NCBI GenBank assembly: GCA_021029595.1
Contig: JAJJOY010000003.1
Location: 410,277 to 474,276 of the forward strand
Direction of reading: 5' to 3'
Length of the DNA stretch: 64,000 bases
Source of the DNA: Hominenteromicrobium mulieris
GTDB taxonomy: Bacteria > Bacillota > Clostridia > Oscillospirales > Acutalibacteraceae
Under the pieces are notes generated by a model, which saw only the letters and a program-made list of their open reading frames with translations, searched no databases and was not told the origin of the DNA. Positions within the stretch are counted from its first letter, which is position 1. Every line of letters begins with the position of its first letter. A program made the position numbers and the translations under genes. Positions 8,864 to 18,242 of this stretch are shown here, piece after piece.

Positions 8864-10955
8864 ACTGATTATTGCGGAAAAACCGAGTGTGGCAAAATCT
8901 ATCGCGTCGGCCTTGGGTGCTTCATCCAGGGCCGATGGCTTTTATGAGGGCAGTGGCCTTCTCGTATCCTGGTGCGTGGGGCACCTGGTATCCCCAATGG
9001 ATGCGGGCGGCTATGACGAGCGTTTCAAGAAATGGCGTTATGATGATCTTCCCATTCTGCCGGAGCCGTTCCGCTATGTGCTGGCACCGGGCAAGGAGGA
9101 CGCATTTGAAAATCTACGCGCCCTGATGGACCGACCCGACGTGGATACTATCGTCAATGCCTGTGACGCCGGGCGGGAAGGGGAGCTGATCTTCCGTCTG
9201 GTGTATGAAATGGCCGGCTGCCGCAAGCCGGTTCTTCGGCTCTGGATTTCCTCGATGGAGGACAGCGCTATCCGGGAGGGCTTTTCTGATCTGCGTCCCG
9301 GTGCCGATTATGAAGCCCTGTATCAATCAGCCCTCTGCCGCCAGAAAGCGGATTGGCTGGTGGGGATCAATGCCACGCGCCTTTTCTCCGTTCTCTATCA
9401 CCGCACCTTGAATGTGGGCCGTGTGCAAACACCCACGCTGGCAATGCTGGCGGAGCGTGACGCAAAGATCACGCTGTTTCACAAGGAAAAATATCATCTG
9501 CTGCGCCTGACGCTGGATGGAGCCGAGGCGGTGTCGGAGAAATTCACCGATTCGGCAGCGGCGGAACAGGCAGCGGTCATGTGCAAGGGTGCGACCGTCA
9601 CCTGTACCTCTGTTACCCGTGAGCAGAAGAAAGAGCAACCGCCGAAACTCTATGACCTTACCACCTTGCAGCGTGAGGCGAACCGCCTGTTCGGATACAC
9701 GGCGAAGCAGACTCTCGACTACGCACAGAGCCTCTACGAAAAGAAGCTGCTGACCTATCCCCGCACGGACAGCCGGTATCTGACTTCCGACATGGCGGAA
9801 ACGGCATCCTGTGTGATCCACCTGGCGGCAAAGCTGCCGCCCTTTGATGGTTGCACAAACTTCTTCCCGCTGGTGGAGGCCATGATCTCCGACAAGGAGG
9901 TATCTGACCATCACGCCATTATCCCGACCATGGAGATTGAAAAATCGGATATCAAGGCTTTGCCTCTGGGCGAGCGCAACTTGTTTCTGTTGGTCTGCTG
10001 CAAGCTGCTGTGTGCGTCGGCAAGTCCGTATGAGTATGAGGCAGTCACCGCCACCTTTGACTGCGGCGGCCATTCCTTCACCGCAAAGGGCAAGCGCATC
10101 CTTGCCGAAGGCTGGCGAGAGATCGACCGCATTTTCCGTGCCTTTCTGAAAGAAAAGCCTGCGGATGGGGACGGCGGCACGCTCCCGGACTTCACCGAAG
10201 GGCAGACTTTTGACGGCGCGAAGGTTTCCGTTACCGAGCATTTCACCCAGCCGCCGAAGCCCTACACCGAAGATACCCTCCTGTCCGCTATGGAAAATGC
10301 GGGTAAGGACGATATCCCCGACGAGGCGGAGCGAAAGGGACTTGGCACGCCTGCAACCAGGGCGGCAATCATCGAAAAGCTGGTGGCAGCCGGATTTGTG
10401 GAACGCAAGGGCAAGAGCCTGATCCCCACAAAAGCCGGTATCAACCTTGTCACGGTCCTGCCGGAGCCGCTGACCTCTCCCATGCTGACGGCGGAATGGG
10501 AACAAAAATTGACGGAGATCGCAAAGGGCGGCGCTGACCCGGATACCTTCATGGACGGTATCCGCACGATGGTCCAGGAGATCGTGTCCACCTATTCCTG
10601 CATTTCCGAGGATGGCAAAAAGCTGTTTGCCCCGGAGAAGGAAGTGATCGGCACCTGCCCCCGCTGCGGCCAGCCGGTCTATGAGGGCAAGAAGAACTTT
10701 GCGTGTTCGGATCGGTCCTGCGGTTTCGTCCTCTGGAAAAACGACCGCTTCTGGACGAGCCGCAAGAAGGAACTGACAAAGAAGATGGCAGCGGACCTTT
10801 TAAAAAAGGGACGTACCAATGTCAAGGAAATGTGGTCTGAAAAGAAACAGGCTGCTTATGACGCTGCGGTGATTCTGGATGACACGGGCGGCAAGTACAT
10901 CAATTTTAAGCTGGAATTTCCGAAAAGAAAGGTTGGTGCTGATGGCAGAAAATAA
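8856..10955 (+). CDS. topB: DNA topoisomerase III
   Basis: A type IA topoisomerase of 699 residues. The N-terminal TOPRIM domain begins SKLIIAEKPSVAKSIA, the active-site tyrosine is Tyr301 in LTYPRTDSRY, and a C-terminal zinc-ribbon (CPRCGQPVYEG ... CSDRSCGF) lies near residues 597-625. ICE-borne TopB enzymes are thought to resolve topological strain during transfer or replication of the element. It overlaps the upstream gene by 8 bases and the next by 14. Confidence 0.95.
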   Translation: MSKLIIAEKPSVAKSIASALGASSRADGFYEGSGLLVSWCVGHLVSPMDAGGYDERFKKWRYDDLPILPEPFRYVLAPGKEDAFENLRALMDRPDVDTIVNACDAGREGELIFRLVYEMAGCRKPVLRLWISSMEDSAIREGFSDLRPGADYEALYQSALCRQKADWLVGINATRLFSVLYHRTLNVGRVQTPTLAMLAERDAKITLFHKEKYHLLRLTLDGAEAVSEKFTDSAAAEQAAVMCKGATVTCTSVTREQKKEQPPKLYDLTTLQREANRLFGYTAKQTLDYAQSLYEKKLLTYPRTDSRYLTSDMAETASCVIHLAAKLPPFDGCTNFFPLVEAMISDKEVSDHHAIIPTMEIEKSDIKALPLGERNLFLLVCCKLLCASASPYEYEAVTATFDCGGHSFTAKGKRILAEGWREIDRIFRAFLKEKPADGDGGTLPDFTEGQTFDGAKVSVTEHFTQPPKPYTEDTLLSAMENAGKDDIPDEAERKGLGTPATRAAIIEKLVAAGFVERKGKSLIPTKAGINLVTVLPEPLTSPMLTAEWEQKLTEIAKGGADPDTFMDGIRTMVQEIVSTYSCISEDGKKLFAPEKEVIGTCPRCGQPVYEGKKNFACSDRSCGFVLWKNDRFWTSRKKELTKKMAADLLKKGRTNVKEMWSEKKQAAYDAAVILDDTGGKYINFKLEFPKRKVGADGRK

Positions 10956-11421
10956 GACTTTGGAACATTTACCCGAAGTGAGGGCGGCGGTGGCTGCCCT
11001 CTCCCCGGAGGATCGGGAACTGTTGGCGGCGGTGCAGGTCTCGCCCTTCAAGCTGACAGCACCGGAACAGTTCAAGGAGTTTGCTGACAACATCGACTAT
11101 TTCGTATTTGAGCCAAACATCCACGACCTGAACGATCTGGGCTGGCGGTATCTGGCACAGCACATGGATACGCCGTTACCCCCGGAACTTCTGAAAGCAA
11201 TCGACCCTGTTCCTTTTGGCAAGTACGCCATGCAGGAGGAACAGGGCCATTTTACGGAACACGGATATATTTCTCTCTCCGGCGACGAGTGGAACCATGA
11301 GCGCCCTGCGGAGCCGGAGAAAAAGCCCTCCATCCGGGAACGGCTGGAACAGGGCAAGAAGGAATGTGCGGAGAAAAACAAGGCACAGCCACACAAGGAA
11401 AAGGCTGCGCCGGAACTGTAA
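10942..11421 (+). CDS. ArdA-like short protein with relaxase-associated tail
   Basis: A 159-residue protein starting at ATG 10942 (AAGAAAGGTTGGTGCTG upstream). Residues 55-115 match the second half of ArdA antirestriction proteins (NIHDLNDLGWRYL and GHFTEHGYIS), closely parallel to the corresponding part of the next gene. The C-terminal SIRERLEQGKKECAE motif is shared with that gene's C-terminus. It looks like a shortened paralog. Whether it still blocks type I restriction as a DNA mimic is not clear. Confidence 0.7.
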   Translation: MAENKTLEHLPEVRAAVAALSPEDRELLAAVQVSPFKLTAPEQFKEFADNIDYFVFEPNIHDLNDLGWRYLAQHMDTPLPPELLKAIDPVPFGKYAMQEEQGHFTEHGYISLSGDEWNHERPAEPEKKPSIRERLEQGKKECAEKNKAQPHKEKAAPEL

Positions 11422-11433
11422 GGAGGTGCTGAT

Positions 11434-13260
11434 ATGCCGTATTACGATCACGACAAGGATTATCCCTTTGCCGCCTTTATCACCAATCTTGGGAAGTACA
11501 ATGAGGGCGAGCTTGTGGGCGAGTGGGTGAAGTTTCCCACCACCGCCGAGGAATTGAAGGAAGTATTTAAGCGTATCGGGATCGGCCAGAAGGATGACTT
11601 CGGCCAGCCCTATGAGGAATGGTTCATCACGGACTATGACTGCTATGTGGACGGTCTTTACAGCAAGCTGGGTGAATATGAGAATCTGGACGAGCTGAAT
11701 TATCTGGCGTCGAAGCTGGATGAAATGAGCGAAAGCGAATACGCACAGTTTCAGGCCGGTATGGAAATGGGCGACCATTGCGGCAGCCTGCAGGAGATCA
11801 TCAACCTCACCGAGAATCTGGATTGCTATGAGGTTTACCCCGATATCCATGACTATGACGATCTGGGCCGCTATTACATCGAAGAACTGGACGTTATGCA
11901 GGTGCCAGAGCATTTGCAGAATTACATCGACTATGAGGCCTACGGTCGGGACGTTGCGTTGGAGGAAAACGGCACCTTCACGGATCAGGGCTATGTGCGT
12001 GATACGGGTGACAGTTTCCATGAGTATTACGACGGTGAGCGTGGCAGTATCCCCGACGAGTACCGGGTAATGACTTTTCAGGACGATCTTCCCGAAGAAG
12101 AAAAATCTGAATGGGCTATGGATATTGCCTTTGACATGGACGAGTTTTTCCGTCAGAACGATCCGCAGTATGCGGCGGAGCACCCGGAGGCACAGGCTGC
12201 CAAGGAGGAACTTTACGAAAACCTGATGGCAGGGCGCATTTCCGCTCTGGATGAAAAGCTGGCGGCGCTGGGGCAGACGCAGGAGGACTATCTTCCTTCG
12301 GAGATCGAAAAATTCAAGGATGCCACGGGCTATGAGGAATTTCTTGATTTTGATCCGGCGGAGGTCAAGGCCGCTTTGGAGGACCCGGAGAAGTCCCATG
12401 CGGATGAAATGCTGTCCGCTGCGGAGAAGGTTGCCTCGGAAAAGATGACTGTGCTTGTAGTGGAACCTATGAAGGAACCCTATGTGAAGGAGATCGACCC
12501 CGACCTTCATTCCCTGCAGGCAGAGGTTGGCGGTGATATTGGGGCAACCTATCCCTATTCTGACCCGGTGGCGCTGGTCTGCAATGATGAAGGAAAGCTC
12601 ATCGGGCTTGATCTGAACCGTGGGCTGCGGGATGAAAATGGAGAAATTTATGATATCGTAGCAGGGACTTTTTTGGTGGTTGGGCTTGGTGAGGAAGATT
12701 TTGCCTCCCTGTCCCCTGAACTGATTCAGAAATACACGGAACAGTTCAAAACGCCAGAACGATTTATGCAGATCAATGGCAATATCGTTGTTCTTCCTGT
12801 CCCAGCAGAGAAGCAAGACCTCACTTTTCTGCCAGACCGTTTTGAGACCGGCGAGCGTGTGCAGACACCGAGGGGCAGCTTTCAGGTGACGGCCATGAGC
12901 CGGGAGCAGATGGAGGCGGCCGGTTACGGTGTCCACCATATTTCCGATGATGGAAAGTATCTTATCATGGGAAACGGCACACGGGCCTTTGCCGTGGCAG
13001 CGGAGCAGCCGGAAAAGGACAATCCTCTCCGCACGGCAGAAATGACGCTGGAGGATGACTACGGCATGATCGACGGCGTTATCAACAACGGCAGACGCGG
13101 CGAGGAACTGGAGAAGGCGCAGGAACACGCGGAGCAGACGAAGCCGGAGAAGCCTTCCATCCGTGAGCGGTTAGAGGACGCCAAACGGGAGTGTGCCGAG
13201 CATAAGCCACCGGAGGGCAAGAAGCCCGGCCGTGATGTGCCGGAGCATGACTGCCTATGA
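11434..13260 (+). CDS. ArdA antirestriction fusion protein with DUF3846 and YodL/DUF4316-like parts
   Basis: A 608-residue acidic protein. Residues 1-190 form an ArdA domain (AAFITNLGKYNEGEL, VYPDIHDYDDLG, TFTDQGYV), which mimics DNA and inhibits type I restriction enzymes. A charged linker follows, then a DUF3846-like domain at about 340-450 (LVVEPMKEPYVKEI, DPVALVCNDEG), then a region with YGMIDGVINNGRR and SIRERLEDAKRECAE. The start ATG 11434 has AAGGAGGTGCTGAT upstream. Such fusions are common in clostridial ICEs and probably help the element establish in new hosts. Confidence 0.85.
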   Translation: MPYYDHDKDYPFAAFITNLGKYNEGELVGEWVKFPTTAEELKEVFKRIGIGQKDDFGQPYEEWFITDYDCYVDGLYSKLGEYENLDELNYLASKLDEMSESEYAQFQAGMEMGDHCGSLQEIINLTENLDCYEVYPDIHDYDDLGRYYIEELDVMQVPEHLQNYIDYEAYGRDVALEENGTFTDQGYVRDTGDSFHEYYDGERGSIPDEYRVMTFQDDLPEEEKSEWAMDIAFDMDEFFRQNDPQYAAEHPEAQAAKEELYENLMAGRISALDEKLAALGQTQEDYLPSEIEKFKDATGYEEFLDFDPAEVKAALEDPEKSHADEMLSAAEKVASEKMTVLVVEPMKEPYVKEIDPDLHSLQAEVGGDIGATYPYSDPVALVCNDEGKLIGLDLNRGLRDENGEIYDIVAGTFLVVGLGEEDFASLSPELIQKYTEQFKTPERFMQINGNIVVLPVPAEKQDLTFLPDRFETGERVQTPRGSFQVTAMSREQMEAAGYGVHHISDDGKYLIMGNGTRAFAVAAEQPEKDNPLRTAEMTLEDDYGMIDGVINNGRRGEELEKAQEHAEQTKPEKPSIRERLEDAKRECAEHKPPEGKKPGRDVPEHDCL

Positions 13261-13454
13261 GCCGAAGCAAGAAATGGCGGCTGGAATGGGCGTTCTTCCT
13301 GGGTGACAACGGCAGGCGGCAGTATAACCATATCTGTAAAAAATGTGTTCACGGCTGCAAGCAGAGTTTCCGGGCGTGTCTGGTCGCTTGCCCGCATTAC
13401 AGTTCCAAACGGTCTAAAATCTGTGAGGATAAGGGGGCGAAAAACGCAGAATAA
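13257..13454 (+). CDS. small cysteine-rich ICE protein
   Basis: A 65-residue basic protein that overlaps the preceding stop as ATGA. It has six cysteines (CKKCVHGCKQ, CLVACPHY, KICEDKG) spaced in a way that suggests metal binding. Function unknown; the coupling to the antirestriction gene suggests that both are expressed at entry into a new cell. Confidence 0.7.
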   Translation: MSRSKKWRLEWAFFLGDNGRRQYNHICKKCVHGCKQSFRACLVACPHYSSKRSKICEDKGAKNAE

Positions 13455-13565
13455 TTCCCTGTATTCGTATTTTCAAAGGGAGCCTTTATGATTTTTCATG
13501 TGTCGGTCTGCTTGCTGGAACATGGAGAAAAAGGCTTGATTTCAAACACTTTCTGATACATAAAA

Positions 13566-13616
13566 CGGGAGTACAGCTTTTCGGTTTGTCCGATTGACTG
13601 TACTCCCGCTTTTTTA
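13566..13616 (+). terminator. intrinsic terminator between convergent genes
   Basis: A perfect 11-bp stem (CGGGAGTACAG at 13,566-13,576 and CTGTACTCCCG at 13,598-13,608) is followed by CTTTTTT on the plus strand. It closes the long plus-strand conjugation operon and may also act on the convergent bro gene, whose stop lies within it. Confidence 0.85.
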
Positions 13617-14492
13617 TTTGTTTTCGTCATTATCAGGTTTTTCCGTTTCCGCTACACTTTCTATCATGTCAACGACTACGGCATTAAGCTGTGCGGCGTT
13701 CTGCGATGTAATGACTGGTCGCCCGGTATCCTTTTCAATATCCTGTCGAACCTGACCGGCATAGCTGCCGCCACGACGGGCAATCTTCTGACTTTCAGAA
13801 AATCCTTCCGGCTGATGTGCTTTTGACAGTTCTGTGGTTGTTGCCTCTGCAAGCATATTCAGAACAATTTCCATCGTACTCATATTATCACGGAGGTTTT
13901 CCTTTTTCAGACCTTTTAATTTCTTATATTGCCGAGTAGTCATGCCGGACCATGCTTTCGTAATCTCATCGGTGAGAATGGCATACTCTTTTCCTTGCTG
14001 CACGCCACGCTCCTGCCATTCAGCGGTAAGCTCGTTACGGACACGGATGGAAAGGAGCCGCTGATGAATCCAGTCTGTATCATAGCCTTTTTTCTGATAG
14101 GTTTCCAATGCACGGTCGATTGCCTGTTCCGGGTCGATCGTTTCTTCAATGCGTTCACGACCAACCTGGGCAAGCCAGAGTTTGAACGGTTCAGCTTTAG
14201 GTGACGGAATTGACTGAATAATGCGTAAAAGCTGTTCAGCCGTTGCCGCTAGCACCTTACGCTTTTTGCCTGTTGCGCCCATCATTGCTACCTGGGGACA
14301 ATTTGTCCCCAGGTAGCTTGCAAGCTGTTCGTCACGCTTACGCATTTTTTTGAGATAGTCTGTTGGATTGGAACTATCTGTCAGGACAGCGATAACATCC
14401 ACAACGGAGAAATACCATTCTTCCTGTTCTTCGTCCCATGCGGTGCGTATTTTTCTATCTTCAAAAAGCTGGATGGAATTATTTTCGTCCAT
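13614..14492 (-). CDS. BRO-N domain protein (antirepressor-like)
   Basis: A 292-residue protein. Residues 1-100 form a BRO-N/phage antirepressor-type DNA-binding domain (WYFSVVDVIAVLTDS, NPTDYLKKMRKRD), followed by helical regions. Relatives are found in phages and ICEs; binding of DNA or a repressor is expected but the target is not known. The start at ATG 14,492 has AAGGAGG nine bases upstream; an in-frame TTG three codons earlier overlaps that spacer and is less likely. It lies convergent to the conjugation operon, with its own transcription. Confidence 0.8.
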   Translation of the reverse strand: MDENNSIQLFEDRKIRTAWDEEQEEWYFSVVDVIAVLTDSSNPTDYLKKMRKRDEQLASYLGTNCPQVAMMGATGKKRKVLAATAEQLLRIIQSIPSPKAEPFKLWLAQVGRERIEETIDPEQAIDRALETYQKKGYDTDWIHQRLLSIRVRNELTAEWQERGVQQGKEYAILTDEITKAWSGMTTRQYKKLKGLKKENLRDNMSTMEIVLNMLAEATTTELSKAHQPEGFSESQKIARRGGSYAGQVRQDIEKDTGRPVITSQNAAQLNAVVVDMIESVAETEKPDNDENK

Positions 14493-14735
14493 GCGCTTCA
14501 ACCTCCTTAGAGTATGTATTTTAATTTTAACATGAAAGGGTTTCTATTTCTATAAGAGAAGCAAATTTCGCCGTAGTAGGCGTTGTGGGAATGTGCGTAA
14601 ACTGCCAGGATTGTGAGGCTGTGGGAAAGCTGTTTGCAGACCTGTGGGAAAAGGCTTGTCTTTTTCCATCAGGCTGTGAATGGCTTTTCCATCGGCACGA
14701 GCGGCAGTTTTCCATATTTCCATGACGCAAGAAAA

Positions 14736-15068
14736 TCATCCAACGATCAGCCAGTACACCGTCAGCGGCACATACCACACTGCCACGATCAGCCGCCATG
14801 TCAGAACGAAACCACCGATCACACCGCCGATAATAAAGTTCAGTGCAAACAGGGCGATCCCTCCACCCAGGGAGCCGCCGCCCGGCACGATCCAGAGGCA
14901 CATCCGATGGAGTCCAAACGGCAGCCCACAGAGTATCCAGAGCCATACATAGTCAAGCTCTCCGTTCTTCACGCAGGCAGATTTGAAGATACAATACAGG
15001 ATCAGTGCCATGGTCACGGGCAATACGCTTTTGAAGAAAAATGCTTTGATTGCTTCGCTTCTTGTCAT
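14736..15068 (-). CDS. DUF6050-like small membrane protein
   Basis: A 110-residue protein with three to four hydrophobic segments (about residues 12-30, 42-58, 65-88 and 90-108). It starts at ATG 15,068 behind AAGGAGG. Similar proteins occur beside the relaxase gene in Tn1549-type ICEs. The function is unknown; a role in mating-pair or exclusion functions is only a guess from position. Confidence 0.65.
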   Translation of the reverse strand: MTRSEAIKAFFFKSVLPVTMALILYCIFKSACVKNGELDYVWLWILCGLPFGLHRMCLWIVPGGGSLGGGIALFALNFIIGGVIGGFVLTWRLIVAVWYVPLTVYWLIVG

Positions 15069-15139
15069 CGGTAAAACCTCCTTCCGCAGTTCCATTATAC
15101 AGGATGCCGGGAGCTGCGCCCAGCGTCTTTCAAAGAAAT

Positions 15140-16483
15140 TTATTCCAGTTCATGCCGCCGCTGTTGTTCCTGGTCCTTTGGAACGGCCAGCAGCGCATCC
15201 ACATTCTGCTTGACGGTATCGTATTCCTGTGTTTCGGTTCTTGCGGTTTTGAACTCCGTAAGGAGCCGTTCCTTTTCTGCGTTGAGATTAGCAAGCTCCG
15301 TTTTCATGCTTTCAGTTGTCGGCAGCGGCACAGCCCCCAGCCGTTTCAATTCTCTGGCGGCCGCTTCAAAAAGGATGATTTCGCTCTCATGCCCCCGCAG
15401 AAACTTTTCCTTATCGCCGGATTTACGGTAACGGTCGTAGATCGGTTTCAACTGGCGATAGGTGGTAGCGTGCTTCATCACAAGGGTAAGTTCGGCACTT
15501 CTGCTTTCTATTCGCTTGATCTCCGTATGAGTGGTATCCCTGCGCTCAGACACGGCGGCCAACTTGCTTTCCAGTTCTCCATAGCTGCTTATCCCGTGTT
15601 CGGTCAGGAAATTCATGGTCTTGGCGGCTTGTTTCAGATTGTTCAACTTCGCCCAATGGGTGAAGCCTGCGCTCTGCTGTGCCTTAATGTTATTCTGGAT
15701 ATCAATGAGCAGGCTGATCTTCCCGTTCTGCTGTTTCAGCTGGCGGGAAGGTCTGGAGCGTCCAGCAATCCGGGCGGCAAGGGCTTCTTCGGTGTAATCC
15801 ACACCAAGGGTTTTCAGACGGGTGAACCGTTCCTGATCCGGTGCTTTGGCGGAGATATACTTGCCGCGCTTAATCTCATAACCTTCTCTCTGCAGGCGGC
15901 GAAGCAGTTCTTCTAAATCGGAACAGGCTGGTAGGAGCCGGTCGATGGCCGCTTTTAGCTTCGCCTTATAGCTGATGCCGTTCTGTGTGGCCTGATGTTC
16001 AATATAGCTCTTGCCCTTGTCCTGTCCGGGAATGATGACGGACAAGCCGTGTTCCTTGCAAAGCCGGTCGGAGGTGCGGCGGATATCGTGATAGCTTCGC
16101 TTGTTGGAATGATAGTGCTTGTAATCCACAAAGCTGACCGCATTAAAAATCAGGTGGTTATGAACATGATCTTTGTCTATGTGGGTGGTAAGGACAAACT
16201 CATACTTGCCGCCCAGGATTTCTTTTGCAAGCTCCATGCCGATTTCATGGGCCTGCTCCGGCGTGACTTCCCCAGGCTGAAAGGCTTGGATCAGATGGCG
16301 GCCCAGGTTCGTTCCCTTGTCGATGGCATGGCGACGGGTCCAGGAAAATTCGATATCCGCAGTTTCGGCAGTGCAGCCATAGGAGGATACAAGCAGCTTT
16401 CCGTCCGTCTTTTCCGGGTTGCAGATATAGTCAATGGCTGCTTTCAGCGTTGACTTGATAGGATGTGTCTTTGTAACTGCCAT
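15140..16483 (-). CDS. relaxase/mobilization nuclease (MobA/VirD2 type)
   Basis: The 447-residue relaxase nicks oriT and stays bound to the 5' end of the transferred strand. The N-terminal relaxase domain has the candidate nucleophile Tyr19 (AAIDYICNP) and the metal-binding histidine motif HIDKDHVHNH at residues 101-110. The C-terminal half is helical and charged. MobC lies just upstream and overlaps it by 40 bases. No disruption is seen, so nicking may still work even if the secretion channel is impaired. Confidence 0.93.
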   Translation of the reverse strand: MAVTKTHPIKSTLKAAIDYICNPEKTDGKLLVSSYGCTAETADIEFSWTRRHAIDKGTNLGRHLIQAFQPGEVTPEQAHEIGMELAKEILGGKYEFVLTTHIDKDHVHNHLIFNAVSFVDYKHYHSNKRSYHDIRRTSDRLCKEHGLSVIIPGQDKGKSYIEHQATQNGISYKAKLKAAIDRLLPACSDLEELLRRLQREGYEIKRGKYISAKAPDQERFTRLKTLGVDYTEEALAARIAGRSRPSRQLKQQNGKISLLIDIQNNIKAQQSAGFTHWAKLNNLKQAAKTMNFLTEHGISSYGELESKLAAVSERRDTTHTEIKRIESRSAELTLVMKHATTYRQLKPIYDRYRKSGDKEKFLRGHESEIILFEAAARELKRLGAVPLPTTESMKTELANLNAEKERLLTEFKTARTETQEYDTVKQNVDALLAVPKDQEQQRRHELE

Positions 16484-16773
16484 ATCTCGTCCAGCCTTTC
16501 TCGTATCTCGTCCATATCGGCCTGATACGCAGGGCCTCCGGCATTGATCCGCTTGGCAATCTGATTGATGTTCCGGCCAATGGCAGCAAGCTCTTTGGTG
16601 AACGCCTTGATATCTGCGGTGTCCGTATAGATGATATATCCGTCAATCGCCATCTTGCGGAGGTAGGCACCATATCTGCGTGTGGGTAGCTGGCTCATTT
16701 TCTCGTCTATGAGCCGTTTTTCGTCCTCCGTAACATAGAATTTCATTTGGATATTCCGCTTTCGGTTTGCCAT
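16444..16773 (-). CDS. MobC-like relaxosome accessory protein
   Basis: A 109-residue basic protein with an N-terminal ribbon-helix-helix-like segment (IQMKFYVTEDEKRLIDEKM) and a C-terminal MobC signature (ELAAIGRNINQIAKRIN). It is expected to bind oriT and help the relaxase open the DNA. The start is ATG 16,773 with GGAGGCGGCGC directly upstream; the longer in-frame extension lies in the putative oriT region and lacks an RBS. Confidence 0.88.
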   Translation of the reverse strand: MANRKRNIQMKFYVTEDEKRLIDEKMSQLPTRRYGAYLRKMAIDGYIIYTDTADIKAFTKELAAIGRNINQIAKRINAGGPAYQADMDEIRERLDEIWQLQRHILSSQR

Positions 16774-16801
16774 GCGCCGCCTCCGTTCTTCATAAGGGTT
16801 T

Positions 16802-16925
16802 GGGATTATCCCAACAAGCAATTTTGAATTTTCGGGTAAGGGACCTGAAAATCTCAAAATTCGCAAGCGGGTACTCGCTTGCTGTGCTTGCTACTGTAAC
16901 CCTACCCTCATTCTCCCTCTACTAA
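16802..16925 (+). other. candidate oriT of the ICE
   Basis: This stretch upstream of mobC holds several nested inverted repeats and no good ORF: GGGATTATCCC (16,802-16,812); an imperfect pair at 16,821-16,837 and 16,843-16,860 (ATTTTGAATTTTCGGGT against ACCTGAAAATCTCAAAAT); and a perfect 7-bp hairpin GCAAGCG/CGCTTGC at 16,863-16,869 and 16,876-16,882. It is followed by TGCTTGCTACTGTAACCCTA. Position next to mobC-relaxase and this architecture are typical of an origin of transfer. The nick site is not identified. Confidence 0.55.
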
Positions 16926-16998
16926 TACTACAATTTGAAACGGAGATTTTGGCTATTTTCATCTAAAAATCTTTAATAGCATGGGCGTTCATCAAAAT

Positions 16999-17027
16999 TT
17001 GACACAGGAGAAATTATCACATATACT
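16999..17027 (+). promoter_or_regulatory. sigma-A-type promoter for the araC/transporter cassette
   Basis: TTGACA at 16,999-17,004 and TATACT at 17,022-17,027 are separated by exactly 17 bases. Transcription would begin near 17,034, just upstream of the AraC-type gene, and separates the cargo cassette from the divergent mobC operon. Confidence 0.75.
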
Positions 17028-17069
17028 TAATGGTAATTAGTTATAATGAGCCAAAAGGAGGCATTGGTG

Positions 17070-18125
17070 GTGCTGACCTATGAAAAACAAGCACTCTCTG
17101 GTACGATTGAAGTATTATTGCGGTCTGAATTGCCAGACGAATTTGAAGGGACAAAGTTATACGGCTCTCTCGAAGAAGATGAACTACGGCAGGACTGTAA
17201 AATTTTTCGGCTGTCAAATGAAACAGGGCATGGACGCATTACAGTCTATCAGGTTTTTTCTGGTATTGAGCTTTACTATAACGATATGCACATGGGATAT
17301 TGCAATCAAAATCAAGCCACAGCTAAAAACATGATAGAGATTAACCATTGTCTGATAGGACGTTTTGAGTGTAGCTTTGGTGAAAATAGTTGCTGCTATA
17401 TGGCGGAAGGCGATTTGTCGATCAGCTCCATGATGAAGAAAAAGTCAAATTCGTGTTTTCCACTGAACCACTATCACGGTATTTCTATCGTCATCAATCT
17501 GGATGAATTGCTGCCGGAAATACGGCAAATCATGGAGCTATTGAATATTGATTTGCACTACATACAAAAATATATTTGCGAAGGAAACCGTTGCTGCATC
17601 ATGCGGGCCAATCCGTCTATTGAACATATTTTTTCGGAACTCTATCATGTCCGGGAAAAAAGAAAACCAGGATACATGAAAGTCAAAATGCTGGAACTGC
17701 TTCTGTTCTTAAGTGATCTCAATACGGCAGAAGAAGTTTTACAGACGGATTATTTCAATCAAAATCAGGTCGCATTGATTAAAGCAGTAGCGTCCTATAT
17801 TACGGAGGACTTGACAGCACATCATACGATTGAACAGCTTTCCCAGAAATTCGAGATTTCTACAACAGCATTGAAAAAGTGCTTTCGAGGCGTCTATGGA
17901 ACCTCTGTCTATTCTTATCTTCGTACCTATCGGCTTCAAGTCGCCAAAAAATTGTTGCTGGAAACCGAGTCGTCAGTAACGGAGATTGCAAGTAAAATCG
18001 GATATGAAAATCCGAATAAATTCACTTCTGCCTTCAAAGAAACGTATGGCAGCTCTCCAACGGAATTCAGAAAGAGTGTCCGTTTGGATAGAAGCGGGTC
18101 CGTATGGAGTGGCGAAGAAATCTGA
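17070..18125 (+). CDS. AraC family transcriptional regulator (cargo cassette)
   Basis: A 351-residue regulator with an N-terminal sensing region and a C-terminal AraC double helix-turn-helix (about residues 245-340; TIEQLSQKFEISTTALKKCF and SVTEIASKIGYENPNKFTSA). I chose GTG 17,070 because AAGGAGG lies eight bases before it; the upstream in-frame ATG 17,046 has no RBS and overlaps the presumed transcript start. It is followed by the ECF and ABC genes, so it likely controls them, as YbtA controls yersiniabactin uptake genes. The inducer is unknown. A copy of its 3' end lies at 21,016-21,058. Confidence 0.85.
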   Translation: MLTYEKQALSGTIEVLLRSELPDEFEGTKLYGSLEEDELRQDCKIFRLSNETGHGRITVYQVFSGIELYYNDMHMGYCNQNQATAKNMIEINHCLIGRFECSFGENSCCYMAEGDLSISSMMKKKSNSCFPLNHYHGISIVINLDELLPEIRQIMELLNIDLHYIQKYICEGNRCCIMRANPSIEHIFSELYHVREKRKPGYMKVKMLELLLFLSDLNTAEEVLQTDYFNQNQVALIKAVASYITEDLTAHHTIEQLSQKFEISTTALKKCFRGVYGTSVYSYLRTYRLQVAKKLLLETESSVTEIASKIGYENPNKFTSAFKETYGSSPTEFRKSVRLDRSGSVWSGEEI

Positions 18126-18242
18126 GCTGTATTAGAATATCCTTTGTCAGATAAAAGCAGAAAGACCGCTTGAAGCTGGCCTGTTTTTTGAATAGCGGGT
18201 TAGACGTTGCTAACTTTCTGCAAGACAAAGGAGGATTTCCAA

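Noticed and set aside
11176-13128. Long antisense ORF (650 codons) opposite the ArdA fusion gene
   Set aside because: Hydrophobic low-complexity translation, no start signal, and a well supported gene on the other strand.
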